Notes: generated by a model not told the origin, from the letters alone. Numbered from the stretch's first letter, positions 8,600-18,430 are shown. The stretch: 64,000 nt of DNA from Pandoraea faecigallinarum (GCF_001029105.3 NZ_CP011807.3:3224001-3288000); one strand, 5' to 3'. Numbers and translations are program-made.

Positions 8600-9955
8600 T
8601 CATGCGGCCGTGGCAGCGCGCAGATTGCCGCGTTCGCCGCGCTGTGCACGGGCAATGGCCAGCACGCCGATCAGCGAGACGCATGCCGGCACGGCGGCCG
8701 CCAGGAACAGCGACGACGACGACCATTGCAGGTGCATCAGCGCGCCGCCCAGCACCGGGCCCAGCACCGAGCCGATGCGGCCGATACCAAGGCTCCAGCC
8801 GATCCCCGTCGAGCGCAGCGACGTCGGGTAGTACGTCGCCGCCAGGGCATTGAGCGCCGGCTGGCCGCCGATGATCGAGAAGCCCGCGAAAAAGATCGCA
8901 ACGAACACTGCCAGCATCGAGACCATCACGACCGGATTGCCGATGGCCGCCGTAGCTGCAATCGCAATCAGGAACGTGACAGCCAGCACACTCGTAAAGC
9001 CCACGCGGTCGATTACACGGCCCAGCAGCAACGTGCCGATCACGCCGCCCGCCCACAACGCGGTGCCCGCCATCACGGCCACCTGCGTCGAATAGCCGGC
9101 ATCGCGAATCACCGTCGGCAGCCAGTTCGACAGGAAGTACATGTCGAGCAGGTTGGCGAAGTTGACGACCCACAGCAGCAGTGTCACGCGAGCACGGCCG
9201 TCCTTGAAGAGTTCGATGAACGGCACGCCCTTGGCTTTTTGCTCATCGAGCACGAAGCGCGCATCGACCGGCACGTTGGCGCCCGGCGCCACACGCAGCA
9301 GTTGCTTGCGGATGCGCGCGTTGTCGCTCTTCTTGAACATCAGGAACTGAATCGACTCGGGCAGCGAGATCCACATCAGCACGCCCAGCACGAGCGGAAT
9401 GGCACCGCCGATGTAGAACACCGCGCGCCAGCCGAGGCTCGGAATGATGGCCGCCGTGATGAGACCGCCAACCACACCGCCAAGCGTGAAACCGCACGAC
9501 ACGATCATCATGAGCGAGACGCGGATGCGGCGCGGGCTGTACTCACCGGCCAGCGCCATCGCGTTGGGCATGATGCAGCCCAGTCCCAGACCGGCGGCGA
9601 AGCGCCAGACGACCAGTTCGGTAATCGTGTTTGCGAACCCGGTGACGATCATGCATACCGAGAAGAACAGCGTGGCGCCGATCAACACCGGGCGGCGGCC
9701 CAGCTTGTCCGCCAGCGCGGAGAACGTGAGCGAGCCAACCAGCATGCCGAACAACCCCGCGCCGAAGACCGGCGAGAGCGTTTCCTTGGCAATGCCCCAC
9801 TCACGGATGACGACCGGCGCGACATAACCCATCGCCTGAACGTCGAAACCGTCGACCACCAGGCACATCGCGCACAGCACGATCACCCACCACTGATAGG
9901 CCCCCAGACGACTCTCGTCGATCAGTGCGCCCACATTCACTTCTGCTGCTTTCAT
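8600..9955 (-). CDS. Aromatic acid:H+ symporter family MFS transporter (AAHS, PcaK/BenK-like)
   Basis: This 451-residue, 12-helix permease carries the AAHS signatures: helix 1 CLVVDGFDVQAMGYVAP with the Asp needed for aromatic acid uptake, loop 2-3 SALADKLGRRPVLI, and the loop 8-9 equivalent GRVIDRVG. AAHS carriers import benzoate-type or hydroxybenzoate-type acids with protons. No ring-cleavage genes are adjacent, so the substrate is open. The start ATG at 9955 opens MKAAEVNVGALIDES, a typical cytosolic lead-in for the family. Confidence 0.92.
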   Translation of the reverse strand: MKAAEVNVGALIDESRLGAYQWWVIVLCAMCLVVDGFDVQAMGYVAPVVIREWGIAKETLSPVFGAGLFGMLVGSLTFSALADKLGRRPVLIGATLFFSVCMIVTGFANTITELVVWRFAAGLGLGCIMPNAMALAGEYSPRRIRVSLMMIVSCGFTLGGVVGGLITAAIIPSLGWRAVFYIGGAIPLVLGVLMWISLPESIQFLMFKKSDNARIRKQLLRVAPGANVPVDARFVLDEQKAKGVPFIELFKDGRARVTLLLWVVNFANLLDMYFLSNWLPTVIRDAGYSTQVAVMAGTALWAGGVIGTLLLGRVIDRVGFTSVLAVTFLIAIAATAAIGNPVVMVSMLAVFVAIFFAGFSIIGGQPALNALAATYYPTSLRSTGIGWSLGIGRIGSVLGPVLGGALMHLQWSSSSLFLAAAVPACVSLIGVLAIARAQRGERGNLRAATAA

Positions 9956-10423
9956 CCTGTCTCCAAACGTTCTCGCAACTTCGTGGTTCTGCGTCCCGGT
10001 CGAGGCGCCGGCTTGTTGTTACGCTGCCTCGCGGGCGCCCTGCCGCCCGGTTCGGGCCGCAGGGCATTCGATGCCGGGAGTCCGCGACGAACGACGTCGC
10101 CAGCCGGCATCAAATTACGCTTTGCGGAAGTTTATATCTCCCAACGTAATTCAATGCTCGGTGTAAACACTTAGACACCCCCACCATTCCCATGGCCTGG
10201 CAGCACGGTGGGGAGGCTGAACGCCGTGCGGCCAAGGCGCGGAAATCTCGCGCTGCCTTGGCAGAAGACTCACGCTTTGTGGTTTTTCTCCATGCGGAGA
10301 TTGGGAAGACGCCATCGCGGCGTGCCGTATGGCTATATGGAGCGGGGAATTGGGCGATTTGCCCGGTGGAAAGCGGCGAATTGTCGCAGATGTGGTTTTT
10401 CTACAGATTTTTTTAACAAAGGT
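9956..10423. other. Gene-free interval upstream of the AAHS gene
   Basis: Roughly 470 bases without a convincing gene. Short open frames between 10190 and 10435 have no ribosome-binding sites and unnatural composition. The sequence TGTGGTTTTTCT occurs twice (near 10278 and 10391). The AAHS promoter is expected near 10130-10180, which is locally AT-rich, but no clear -35/-10 pair is claimed. Confidence 0.4.
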
Positions 10424-10453
10424 TTACCCGTCTAGGGATTTCCCTGATATAGT
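10424..10453 (+). promoter_or_regulatory. Sigma70-like promoter of candidate small RNA
   Basis: TTACCC (10424-10429) and TATAGT (10448-10453) are 18 bp apart, placing a start near 10460, about 60 bases before an intrinsic terminator. Confidence 0.5.
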
Positions 10454-10459
10454 TGCACC

Positions 10460-10519
10460 TGTCTCCTCCACCTCCTCCTGGTGGATTTCACGGCCAGCAA
10501 CGCGCTGGCCGTTTTTTTT
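10460..10519 (+). ncRNA. Candidate trans-acting small RNA with UCCUCC loop
   Basis: About 60 nt are bounded by a plausible promoter and a strong terminator. The 5' part is C/U-rich (CTGTCTCCTCC). It is followed by hairpin CCACC (10468-10472) / GGTGG (10480-10484), which presents TCCTCCT in its loop, an exact complement of a strong Shine-Dalgarno sequence. The terminator stem ACGGCCAGC / GCTGGCCGT (10490-10512) ends in eight T residues, a form suited to Hfq binding. This matches the layout of anti-Shine-Dalgarno small RNAs known in alpha-proteobacteria and other groups. No open frame of note lies inside. Confidence 0.6.
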
Positions 10520-10628
10520 GCCTGTCGATTCCGTGGGGCCGAGGATGCGCGTGCGCGGGTGACGAGCGCCCGACGAGGCGCTCGGGAAGAACGTCAAAAC
10601 GCGATGCGCACGTGCGCCGGAGAACCGG

Positions 10629-10895
10629 TCAGTGCGACGTCTGATTTTCCTTCTTGACGCGATCTTCGATGCGAAGCTCGATACGTTTTCGGATCTGCGC
10701 GGCTGCGGAGGATGCGCAATCGGCGTCGATGCTGGAGAACTCGCAGCGGCCGATGTAGGCGCCATCGCAATACGCATCGACGGCACCGTCGAAGCGTTTG
10801 TCGGCGCGCGGCGTGATCGCACCCGCCAAGTCGAACGGACGGCCCGGCGGCGTATGACTGACGTAACGCCAGTTGAATTTGTAAGAATCTGTCAT
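10629..10895 (-). CDS. Hypothetical protein, 88 residues
   Basis: ATG 10895 is chosen because AAGGGGAC precedes it closely; the longer frame to 11069 runs through a terminator hairpin. The protein is soluble, begins MTDSYKFNWRYVSHTPPGRP, contains two Cys (AYCDGAYIGRC, DADCASS) and ends in a charged helix. I do not recognise a family. It lies downstream of the leftward EAL gene but beyond that gene's terminator, so it should have its own promoter. Confidence 0.6.
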   Translation of the reverse strand: MTDSYKFNWRYVSHTPPGRPFDLAGAITPRADKRFDGAVDAYCDGAYIGRCEFSSIDADCASSAAAQIRKRIELRIEDRVKKENQTSH

Positions 10896-11001
10896 AAGTC
10901 CCCTTGCTTTCAAGCGACAGCTATAGGGCCGCAACCACCGATGCAACCGACGCTGTTTTTCGGGAAATCGTAACATGTTCACGAATTCCGGCTCCCGATC
11001 G

Positions 11002-11033
11002 AAAAAAAAGCGGCTCGCCAGGGCGGCGAGCCG
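11002..11033 (-). terminator. Intrinsic terminator of the EAL gene
   Basis: Stem CGGCTCGCC / GGCGAGCCG followed on the minus strand by eight T residues, located 110 bp past the EAL stop codon. Confidence 0.8.
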
Positions 11034-11143
11034 GACAGTCCGTGGAGGTCGGGGGCACATCGGGACCACGGTGATTTCACTGTAGTCCCGAATCCTCGTC
11101 GTTATTCTCGGTAATTTGCCTGATACGGGTACGGGAATATTAC

Positions 11144-12715
11144 CTACGCTTTCGAAGGCGTCCCTCTGTCGTCGCCGCGCGAGGTGAGCTCATCTGCGGC
11201 CACGGCCTTGCCGAAGAGCCAGCCCTGCCCGATGGCGCCGGGATGAATCGCAAGCATGTAGTCCGCCTGCGCCTGCGTCTCCAGTCCCTCCACGATGACA
11301 TCCACGCCCAGCAGGGTGGCCATCTTGCAGATCTGATCGACGATGGCGTTGCCCACGGTATCGGTGCCGATCGCCTGCGTGAACATGCGGTCGATCTTGA
11401 GTGCATCGACGTTCAGTGTCGACAGATAGGCCAGATTGGAAAAGCCCGTGCCGAAATCGTCGATGTGAATCTGATAGCCGTCGACGCGCAGCCGGTCGAG
11501 CGCCTCGCGCAGCCGCGTCATGTTGTCGGTGGAGCGTTCCGTGACCTCCAGCGCGATCTGCGCGCGCGGCACCCGTAACGACGCCGCCAGGTGATTCAGA
11601 TACGTATGAAAGGTCTCATCGACGACGTCCGTCGCGGCGAGATTGATACTGATATGGAACTCCGGATCGGCCAACGCCCGCCCGTGCATTTCGCTCAACG
11701 CGCGGCGCGCGACCTGGCGCGCAATCAACCCGATCACGCCTTGCCGCTCGGCAATGGGAATGAATATATCCGGCGAGATCGGATTGCCCGCGCTGTCGTT
11801 CAGACGCGCGAGCGCCTCGACGCCGACCATCTTGCCGTCGCGCAAACGCACCAGCGGCTGATAGACGAGATGGATGCCCCCGGACTCCGCCGCCTGCTGC
11901 GTCACCCAGTCGATCGACATACGATACCGCCGCCGCGAGCGCCATGCCTGCCCCATCATGCCCCCCGCCAGCGCACCGATGACCAGCGCGCTCAACAGTC
12001 CCCAGGGATTGGCCAGAATGCGCGAGGACGTATAAACGGCGGATGCGCAAACATCCACGCTGCCCGAGCACAACGAGAAGCGGCGCACCGGCCCGATGTC
12101 GATCCAGCGTGACGTCTGGCCCAGCGTAATGTGCTGCTGATCCTCGAATTTCCCGGCACGCCAGAATTGAAAGCGCATGTCGCTCGTCGACGCCACCGAT
12201 GCGAATCCGGCATGCGGCGTGCCGAGTCGAGCAGGTAACACCGGCGGGCTGAAGACCACCACGTCGCCCAGGCCGATGGCATTGACCTGCACGCCCGGTG
12301 TCACGATGCCCGTGAGCGTATGCCACAGTTTCACGCCCGTTCGCGTCTCATGGCTGGGCGGCGGCAGTTCCGGCGCCGGGTCGAACCGGCCGGCCACGGC
12401 GGAACACAGCAGGCGGGAGTCGTGAACGCGCGCAATGTCATGAAAATAGGGGCTGCGCATGGCGACGCGGCGCAGCGCCAGAATATCGGCGTCGGTGCAC
12501 GGCACCGCACCGCTGTACATCGCGTCGTGCAACGCCGTGCGGCTCGAGAGCGACGCATCGGCCATGAACCCCATGATGTCCTGCACGTAAGCACGCAGAC
12601 GAAAGTCGTCCACGCGCGTCTGCGCAATCTGTCCCATCAGCAACATGGCCAGCGTGCCCGCGACAGTGCCGATGAGTACCGGTAGCCAGCGAGTCAGCGT
12701 TCTGAGCGTTCGCAT
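11144..12715 (-). CDS. Membrane-bound cyclic-di-GMP phosphodiesterase (CSS-motif sensor + EAL domain)
   Basis: Of 523 residues, the first 30 or so form a transmembrane helix, then comes a periplasmic region of about 200 residues containing the CSS-like motif LLCSAVAG, then a second helix (LLSALVIGALAGGMMG), then an EAL domain. Catalytic motifs are intact: VEALAR, HISINLA, ALEVTER, IDDFGTGFSN, LKIDR and VIVEGLET. It should hydrolyse c-di-GMP to pGpG under control of periplasmic redox or disulfide state, as proposed for CSS-EAL proteins. There is no GGDEF domain. It is monocistronic. Confidence 0.93.
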   Translation of the reverse strand: MRTLRTLTRWLPVLIGTVAGTLAMLLMGQIAQTRVDDFRLRAYVQDIMGFMADASLSSRTALHDAMYSGAVPCTDADILALRRVAMRSPYFHDIARVHDSRLLCSAVAGRFDPAPELPPPSHETRTGVKLWHTLTGIVTPGVQVNAIGLGDVVVFSPPVLPARLGTPHAGFASVASTSDMRFQFWRAGKFEDQQHITLGQTSRWIDIGPVRRFSLCSGSVDVCASAVYTSSRILANPWGLLSALVIGALAGGMMGQAWRSRRRYRMSIDWVTQQAAESGGIHLVYQPLVRLRDGKMVGVEALARLNDSAGNPISPDIFIPIAERQGVIGLIARQVARRALSEMHGRALADPEFHISINLAATDVVDETFHTYLNHLAASLRVPRAQIALEVTERSTDNMTRLREALDRLRVDGYQIHIDDFGTGFSNLAYLSTLNVDALKIDRMFTQAIGTDTVGNAIVDQICKMATLLGVDVIVEGLETQAQADYMLAIHPGAIGQGWLFGKAVAADELTSRGDDRGTPSKA

Positions 12716-12901
12716 GGAGAGACGTCCACGATGATGCCCCGTGGCGGGGCTTGAGGGCAGTGTAGCGCACCGTCCGGCAAATGCATCGGGATGCGAGACG
12801 ACGGCCGCTCGGCCATGCGACGGGCGGGCCCGGGAGTAGGACGAATTGGGGTCGATGGTGGGCTATTTTGCCGACTCTCACCCCCTGCGCGCGATCTCAC
12901 C

Positions 12902-13219
12902 ATGACCCTCAAATTCCGCAATCCGTCGAGCGCAGACGTCATCGAAATTTCGTATCTGTCCTGCGTTGCCGCGTTCTTCCTCGGCCCGCTCTACCTGCTG
13001 GCCTACGGGTTTGCGTGGCATGCACTGCTCTGGGCTCTGCTCGCCATCGGCCCGGCGCTCGTCTGGAAGGAATCGCTTCTGGCGCTCTCGCTGCCAGCAA
13101 CGTGTCTCCTTTACGCGGTGATGATCCACCCGTTGCTCGTCGGCAGGCTGCGCGCGAGCGGCTGGGAGCCGGCCGGCGATGGCGCCCTGCCCGGCCCCGG
13201 TCAGCGCGGCTATCACTGA
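12902..13219 (+). CDS. Small inner-membrane protein, 105 residues
   Basis: ATG 12902 opens MTLKFRNPSSADVIEISYLS; the longer frame upstream is GC-rich filler. Three hydrophobic stretches (CVAAFFLGPLYLLAYG, HALLWALLAIGPALVW, LALSLPATCLLYAVMI) predict a small integral membrane protein with a hydrophilic Gly-rich tail. It resembles short DUF2628-type proteins in layout, but I would not assign a family. It is convergent with the LysR gene, with only 3 bp between stop codons. Confidence 0.65.
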   Translation: MTLKFRNPSSADVIEISYLSCVAAFFLGPLYLLAYGFAWHALLWALLAIGPALVWKESLLALSLPATCLLYAVMIHPLLVGRLRASGWEPAGDGALPGPGQRGYH

Positions 13220-13222
13220 GCG

Positions 13223-14161
13223 TCACGTACGCGCGCCGGCCATTGCGCCGGGTTCCCCGTCGGCGTCTGCGGGACTCGCCGGCTTCATCGCAATGAAGCG
13301 ATCGAGCGCCGCCGAACCGTGATCCGCGCGATAGGCGAGACTGATGGGTGCCAATGGCATTTCGTCCGCGGGCGCGTCGATGGGCCAGAACCCCATGCCG
13401 GGCGTGCGGATCTGACTCACGGACACCGGCACCAGCGACACACCAAAGCCCGCGGCCACCATCGGCACGATGGAAGTGATCTGCGGCGCCTCCTGCCCGA
13501 GCTTCGGACGAAACCCCGCCGCCTCGCAGGCCGCAATCGTTCGGTCGTACAACGCGGGACTGATCTCGCGCGGCAGCAGAATGAATTCGTCCTGCGCCAG
13601 GGCGGCGAGCGGCACACGCTCGCGCACGCACATCGGGTGCCCCAGCGGCAACACCAGCACCATCGGCTCGTCCGCGACAAGTAGGCTCACGATACCCTCG
13701 GGCACCTCGAACGGCGTGCGGATGAAGGCCGCATCCACCGCATCTTCGGCAAGCGCGGTCAGCAAACTGGCCGTGTTGCTCTGCTGCGGATGCAGTTGCA
13801 CGTCCGGATAGCCCGCCCGGTAGTCCCGGATCCACGCCGGAATTCGCGGCTCGAAATAGGTTGCCCCGGCAAAACCGATACGGATATGCCCCGCCTCGCC
13901 GCGCGAAATCTGTTGCATGCGCCGCTTGGTTCGCGCCACGCGCTCGAGGATCTGACGCGCCTCCGGCAAGAACGCCTCACCCAATTCCGTGAGCACGACG
14001 TCGCGCGGCAAACGCACGAACAACGGCCCGCCCAGCTCCGCTTCGAGCTGACGGATCTGCAAGCTCAGCGGCGGCTGCTGGATCCCCGCCCGCGCCGCCG
14101 CCCGCGTGAAATGACGCTCTTGCGCGACAGCAATGAAATATTGCAGATGCCGCAATTCCAT
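13223..14161 (-). CDS. LysR-family transcriptional regulator
   Basis: The 312-residue protein has the LysR N-terminal helix-turn-helix (MELRHLQYFIAVAQERHFTRAAARAGIQQPPLS) and a periplasmic-binding-like effector domain. QQPPLSLQIRQLE in the recognition helix is typical of the BenM/CatM subgroup of aromatic or dicarboxylate sensors. It is divergent from the CoA-transferase gene, with candidate operators in between, so it most likely regulates that gene and itself. Confidence 0.92.
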   Translation of the reverse strand: MELRHLQYFIAVAQERHFTRAAARAGIQQPPLSLQIRQLEAELGGPLFVRLPRDVVLTELGEAFLPEARQILERVARTKRRMQQISRGEAGHIRIGFAGATYFEPRIPAWIRDYRAGYPDVQLHPQQSNTASLLTALAEDAVDAAFIRTPFEVPEGIVSLLVADEPMVLVLPLGHPMCVRERVPLAALAQDEFILLPREISPALYDRTIAACEAAGFRPKLGQEAPQITSIVPMVAAGFGVSLVPVSVSQIRTPGMGFWPIDAPADEMPLAPISLAYRADHGSAALDRFIAMKPASPADADGEPGAMAGART

Positions 14162-14206
14162 GCCCCCTCCTCCGTCAGCCCGATGCCATCGGGTTTTGCG
14201 CTATCA

Positions 14207-14245
14207 ATACATAATAAGTATGAAAACAACATGTTCAATATATTG
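14207..14245. promoter_or_regulatory. LysR-type T-N11-A motif and adjacent palindrome
   Basis: ATAC at 14207-14210 and GTAT at 14218-14221 form an interrupted palindrome fitting T-N11-A. A second perfect palindrome, CAATATATTG, is at 14236-14245. Both lie in the AT-rich gap between the divergent LysR and CoA-transferase genes. Confidence 0.5.
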
Positions 14246-14357
14246 GAAATGTGACCGATGGGTCAATACACTTCGAGTCAAGGCGCAGACCGGCTCGTCC
14301 ACAGCGGCGGCGCCGGGAATTCAAGAGATTCGAATAAGAGAGACGAGGAGCCTCACG

Positions 14358-15854
14358 ATGTTTGAAGACCGCATCCGCCTGGCGTCGCTGCGCGACCGGG
14401 TGATGAGTGCCGACGACGCTGCCAGACTCGTCGGTGACGGCATGGTGGTCGGCATGAGCGGGTTCACCCGCGCCGGCGACGCCAAGGACATGCCCATCGC
14501 GCTGGCCAAACGGGCGAGCGCCCACCCGATGAAGATCACGCTCATTACCGGGGCATCGCTGGGGCACGACTCCGACAAGACACTCACGCAAGCCGGTGTG
14601 CTCGCCAGGCGCCTGCCGTTCCAGGTCGATACCACGCTGCGCGGCGCGATCAATCGCGGCGACGTGATGTTCGTTGACCAGCACCTCTCCGAGACGGTCG
14701 AGTTCCTTCGCGCCGGTCAGTTCGGCAAGCTGGACGTGGCAGTGATCGAAGCCGTCGCCATCACGGAAGACGGCGGACTCGTGCCGAGCTCGTCGGTCGG
14801 CAACTCGGCGAGCTTCGCGATTCTGGCCGAGAAGGTGATCGTCGAGATCAACCTCGCGCAGCCGCTCGCCTTCGAAGGCATGCACGACATCTGGATTCCG
14901 GGTCAGCGTCCGCACCGCGCACCGCTGCCGATTGTCGATGTGCGCGACCGCGTCGGCGCGAGCGTGGTGAAAATCGCGCCGGAGAAGATCGCGGCCATCG
15001 TCATCACGGACACGCCGGACAGCGCCTCCAACGCGCTGCCTCCGGACGCCGAGACCCAGCGCATTGCCGGTCACCTCATCGAGTTCTTCCAGCACGAAGT
15101 CTCGCGCGGCCGCCTGCCGCGCACGCTGCCGGCGATTCAGTCGGGCATCGGCACCATCGCCAACGCCGTGCTTACCGGCTTCATCGATTCGCCGTTCGAA
15201 GACCTGACGATGTACTCGGAAGTGCTTCAGGACTCGACCTTCGACCTGATGGACGCCGGCAAGATGGTGTTCGCGTCAGGATCCTCCATCACGGTCTCGC
15301 AAGCGGTGCAGGACCGCGTGTTTGGGCACCTGGAGCGCTATCGCGACAAGCTCGTACTCCGGCCGCAGGAAGTCAGCAATCACCCGGAAGTGATCCGTCG
15401 TCTCGGTCTGATTGCATTGAACACGGCGCTGGAAGCCGACATCTACGGCAACGTGAATTCGACCCACGTCGGCGGCACGCACATGATGAACGGTATTGGC
15501 GGCTCGGGCGACTTCGCACGCAACGCCCGCATGGCGATCTTTGCGACGAAGTCCATCGCCAAGGAGGGGAAGATTTCCAGCATCGTGCCGATGGTGCCGC
15601 ACGTCGACCATAACGAGCACGACGTGGACATCATCGTGACCGAACAGGGCCTGGCCGATCTGCGCACGCTCGCGCCGCGCGAACGAGTGAATCTGGTGAT
15701 CGACCATTGCGCACATCCGAGCTACCGCGAGGTGCTGCGCGAGTATTACCGCGATGCCCAGCGCTACGGCGGGCAAACGCCGCACGCACTGGAGCGCGCC
15801 TTCGACCTGCACGTCAATCTGCGCGATCGCGGATCGATGCTCGCGGGCAAGTGA
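14358..15854 (+). CDS. Acetyl-CoA hydrolase/transferase family protein (succinyl-CoA:acetate CoA-transferase-like)
   Basis: ATG 14358 has GAGGAG seven bases upstream and gives 498 residues, the normal length for the Cat1/AarC class I CoA-transferases. The catalytic glutamate sits in TMYSEVLQD (Glu288), and the oxyanion-loop motif NGIGGSGDF and the final SSIVPMVPHVDH...TEQGLADLR are present. Such enzymes exchange CoA between succinyl-CoA (or another acyl-CoA) and acetate or propionate. The divergent LysR regulator suggests substrate-induced expression. Exact acyl specificity cannot be read from sequence. Confidence 0.9.
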   Translation: MFEDRIRLASLRDRVMSADDAARLVGDGMVVGMSGFTRAGDAKDMPIALAKRASAHPMKITLITGASLGHDSDKTLTQAGVLARRLPFQVDTTLRGAINRGDVMFVDQHLSETVEFLRAGQFGKLDVAVIEAVAITEDGGLVPSSSVGNSASFAILAEKVIVEINLAQPLAFEGMHDIWIPGQRPHRAPLPIVDVRDRVGASVVKIAPEKIAAIVITDTPDSASNALPPDAETQRIAGHLIEFFQHEVSRGRLPRTLPAIQSGIGTIANAVLTGFIDSPFEDLTMYSEVLQDSTFDLMDAGKMVFASGSSITVSQAVQDRVFGHLERYRDKLVLRPQEVSNHPEVIRRLGLIALNTALEADIYGNVNSTHVGGTHMMNGIGGSGDFARNARMAIFATKSIAKEGKISSIVPMVPHVDHNEHDVDIIVTEQGLADLRTLAPRERVNLVIDHCAHPSYREVLREYYRDAQRYGGQTPHALERAFDLHVNLRDRGSMLAGK

Positions 15855-16021
15855 CCGAATCCACGGCATTGACGTAACCGGCATCCGTGCCGGACGCGAT
15901 CGCCGGCGGCAGGTGGACGCACGCCGATTGGCCGGCATCGACGAGCACTGTCGATGCCGGGAAGCACGTGAGACGCATGCGGTCTCATGGGCCGAACGCG
16001 GGTGAGAGCGTTTCGGCATTC

Positions 16022-16056
16022 ACGGCTCGCCCGCGTGTGCGGGCGAGCCGTTTTTT
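16022..16056 (+). terminator. Intrinsic terminator of the CoA-transferase transcript
   Basis: A 13-bp stem ACGGCTCGCCCGC / GCGGGCGAGCCGT with GTGT loop is followed by six T residues that overlap the stop codon of the convergent chemoreceptor. Another hairpin (CCGGCATCGA / TCGATGCCGG) lies upstream near 15933-15960. Confidence 0.85.
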
Positions 16057-17650
16057 AGGGTGCGACGTGAGATTGGGCCACCGCGCCGTTCGCCGCCCCG
16101 TCGATACGGAAGATCGACACGAGTTCGCGCAGACCGCTCGATTGCGCAGCCATCGACTGCGCCGCTGCCGAAGCCTCTTCCACCAACGCCGCGTTCTGCT
16201 GCGTGACGGCGTCCATCTGCATCACCGCCTGATTCACCTGCTCGATACCCGTGCGCTGCTCGGTCGACGCGGCCGCGATTTCCGCCATCAGATCCGTGAC
16301 ACGTTTGACCGCGCGCACCACCTCGTCCATCGTGCCGCCGGCTTCCGAGACAAGCTTCGCCCCTTCGCTGACCTGACGCGTCGACGCGTCGATCAACTCC
16401 TTGATCTCCTTCGCCGCGTTGGCGCTGCGCTGCGCGAGCGTGCGCACTTCCCCGGCGACGACCGCGAAACCGCGCCCCTGCTCGCCCGCACGCGCTGCCT
16501 CCACGGCCGCATTGAGCGCCAGGATATTGGTCTGGAACGCAATGCCTTCGATCACGCTCGTGATGTCCGCCACGCGCGCCGAGCCGTCGGAGATCCCACG
16601 CATCGTTTCAACGACCTGCCGCACCACCTCACCGCCGCGCTGCGCGATATGCGACGCACTCGACGCCAGCACGTTGCCCTGCTCGGCGTTGTCGGCATTT
16701 TGCTTGACGGTCGTGGTCAGCTCTTCCATGCTCGCCGCCGTTTCTTCCAGCGACGCGGCCTGCTGCTCCGTACGCGACGACAGATCGGTGTTGCCTGCCG
16801 CGATCTGCGCGGAACCGGTCGCAATGCTCTCGCTGCTATGGCGCACCTGACCCACGACCTGCGCCAGCCGGGCGTTCATGTCCTTGAGCGAGCCGAGCAG
16901 TTGAGCGAGTTCGTCCCGCCCCTGGACATCGATGCGCGAAGTGAGGTCGCCGCGCGCGACCGTCTGCGCAATCTCCACGCAACGGCCGATCGGCACCGTG
17001 ATCGAGCGGGTGATGAGCCACGCGATAACGCTCGCCGCCGCCAACGCCAGCGCAATCAGCACGAGGGTAGCGATGAAGGCAGTGTGGTAGTTGAGCGCGG
17101 CGGCGTCGGTCGCGGCCATGGCGCCTTTGCGATTGACGGCGACGTGTGCGGCAAGCCGGTCGCTGAGCGCCGCAAAGCTCCTGACGCCCTCGGTCGTCAG
17201 CAATGCGCGCGCCTGTGCCTTGGCGCTGTCGTCGCCCTGATCCAGCAGGGCGACGCGATTGTCGATCGCGGCGTAGTCCGCCCACGCGGCCTTGACGGCC
17301 TCGTAGGCGCGGCGATCTTCGTCCGACGCGACCATCGTCTGATAGCCGTCGAGCGTTTTTGCCATCAGGGCGATGGCGGCCTGGCGTTTGGCAGCTTCCT
17401 CCGCATGCGAATTTTCGGCCGACGCGAGCAGCAAGGCGAGCGACGCGCGACGCGCCGAGTTGGCGGCGACCTGCGCGGTGCCGAGCGTCTGCACGCTGGG
17501 CAGCCAGTTATCGGCAAGGTCGCGCGTACCGCCATAAATTCGCGACGCCTGGAAGACAGCCATGCCGCCCACGATACACAACAGAATCAACGTGATGGCG
17601 AACCCAACGGTCAACCGTGTGCCGATTTTCAGACTACCCAAGAACTTCAT
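16055..17650 (-). CDS. Methyl-accepting chemotaxis protein (Tar/Tsr-like, four-helix-bundle sensor)
   Basis: Start ATG 17650 ([17 protein letters not shown]) is preferred over an upstream frame. The 531-residue protein has a transmembrane helix, a periplasmic helical region of about 150 residues, a second transmembrane helix, a HAMP domain ([19 protein letters not shown]) and a signalling domain with the hairpin tip [20 protein letters not shown]. It relays chemoeffector binding to CheA/CheW. There is no C-terminal NWETF pentapeptide for CheR/CheB docking. No che genes are nearby, so it is an orphan receptor. Confidence 0.92.
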   Translation of the reverse strand: MKFLGSLKIGTRLTVGFAITLILLCIVGGMAVFQASRIYGGTRDLADNWLPSVQTLGTAQVAANSARRASLALLLASAENSHAEEAAKRQAAIALMAKTLDGYQTMVASDEDRRAYEAVKAAWADYAAIDNRVALLDQGDDSAKAQARALLTTEGVRSFAALSDRLAAHVAVNRKGAMAATDAAALNYHTAFIATLVLIALALAAASVIAWLITRSITVPIGRCVEIAQTVARGDLTSRIDVQGRDELAQLLGSLKDMNARLAQVVGQVRHSSESIATGSAQIAAGNTDLSSRTEQQAASLEETAASMEELTTTVKQNADNAEQGNVLASSASHIAQRGGEVVRQVVETMRGISDGSARVADITSVIEGIAFQTNILALNAAVEAARAGEQGRGFAVVAGEVRTLAQRSANAAKEIKELIDASTRQVSEGAKLVSEAGGTMDEVVRAVKRVTDLMAEIAAASTEQRTGIEQVNQAVMQMDAVTQQNAALVEEASAAAQSMAAQSSGLRELVSIFRIDGAANGAVAQSHVAP

Positions 17651-17914
17651 GTCCGCTCCATGTGCGACAAAACGATAACAATCGCATGCCATAACGGGCG
17701 ACCATTCAGGAAACTTGAGCCAATAATCCCTCGATTCTCACGCCACGGCTTTCAAATCGCATTAATCAACGCAAAGCGAAAAGACGGCGGCAGTTTATCC
17801 TTATGCCGGTTTCGCGATGCAAACCGGAAAAACATGAAGCGTTTTAAATATTCAAAATAATATATTGAATGATCTACCGAAACGGATACCGTCTGCGTCC
17901 CGGACGCGCCCGGC

Positions 17915-18271
17915 CTACCGGCTGGCCCCATCGAACGGCGCGGGGTGCACCGTATCGAGATCGATGTCGTCGAGGCAACGCACATTGACGGCCGCCATTG
18001 CGGCGCCGTCCGGCATTTTTCCGAACGCGAAAGCTTCGACGCCGCAATTCGGACAAAACTGATGACGAATAACGTGTTTGTTGAAAAGATATTCACGCGC
18101 ATTCCCCTCGCCTGCAGTCTGTGAAAACTCGGCGATGGGAGTAAATGCGAGAATCAATCCGCGCTTCTTGCAAATAGAACAATTGCACGTGATTGTTTTG
18201 GACAAATCAATATTTGCCGTAAAACGCAGGTCGCCGCAATGACAACCGCCTGCATATTGTCGATTCGCCAT
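17915..18271 (-). CDS. GFA (CENP-V/GFA domain) family zinc protein
   Basis: The 118-residue sequence has the full cysteine pattern of the glutathione-dependent formaldehyde-activating fold: GGCHCG, TCNCSICKKRG and FCPNCGVEAF, which bind two zinc ions. Family members include S-(hydroxymethyl)glutathione synthase, but most paralogs of this length have no proven activity, so function stays open. It lies between two leftward chemoreceptor genes with no overlap and probably has its own promoter. Confidence 0.88.
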   Translation of the reverse strand: MANRQYAGGCHCGDLRFTANIDLSKTITCNCSICKKRGLILAFTPIAEFSQTAGEGNAREYLFNKHVIRHQFCPNCGVEAFAFGKMPDGAAMAAVNVRCLDDIDLDTVHPAPFDGASR

Positions 18272-18394
18272 GACGCGTCTCCTTCAAGGGAAATGGGAAC
18301 ATAGGCGGCAGCGATCCGGATGATCGTCGGACGGGCTCCGGGAGGTAGCGCAGACGCGGCCGGCGTGTCTATTGTGCGACAAAATCCGGCGCCC

Positions 18395-18430
18395 GGGCAG
18401 CGACCGGCGCCGGCGCGCCGGTCGCTGCCC
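18395..18430. repeat. Perfect 16-bp inverted repeat downstream of chemoreceptor
   Basis: GGGCAGCGACCGGCGC pairs perfectly with GCGCCGGTCGCTGCCC around a CGGC loop. It lies just past the stop of the leftward chemoreceptor at 18447, so a 3' stabilising hairpin or a U-less terminator is likely. Confidence 0.7.

Noticed and set aside
10192..10435. Short overlapping rightward frames before the candidate small RNA
   Set aside because: No ribosome-binding sites, biased Arg/Trp composition and overlap between frames; nothing supports coding.
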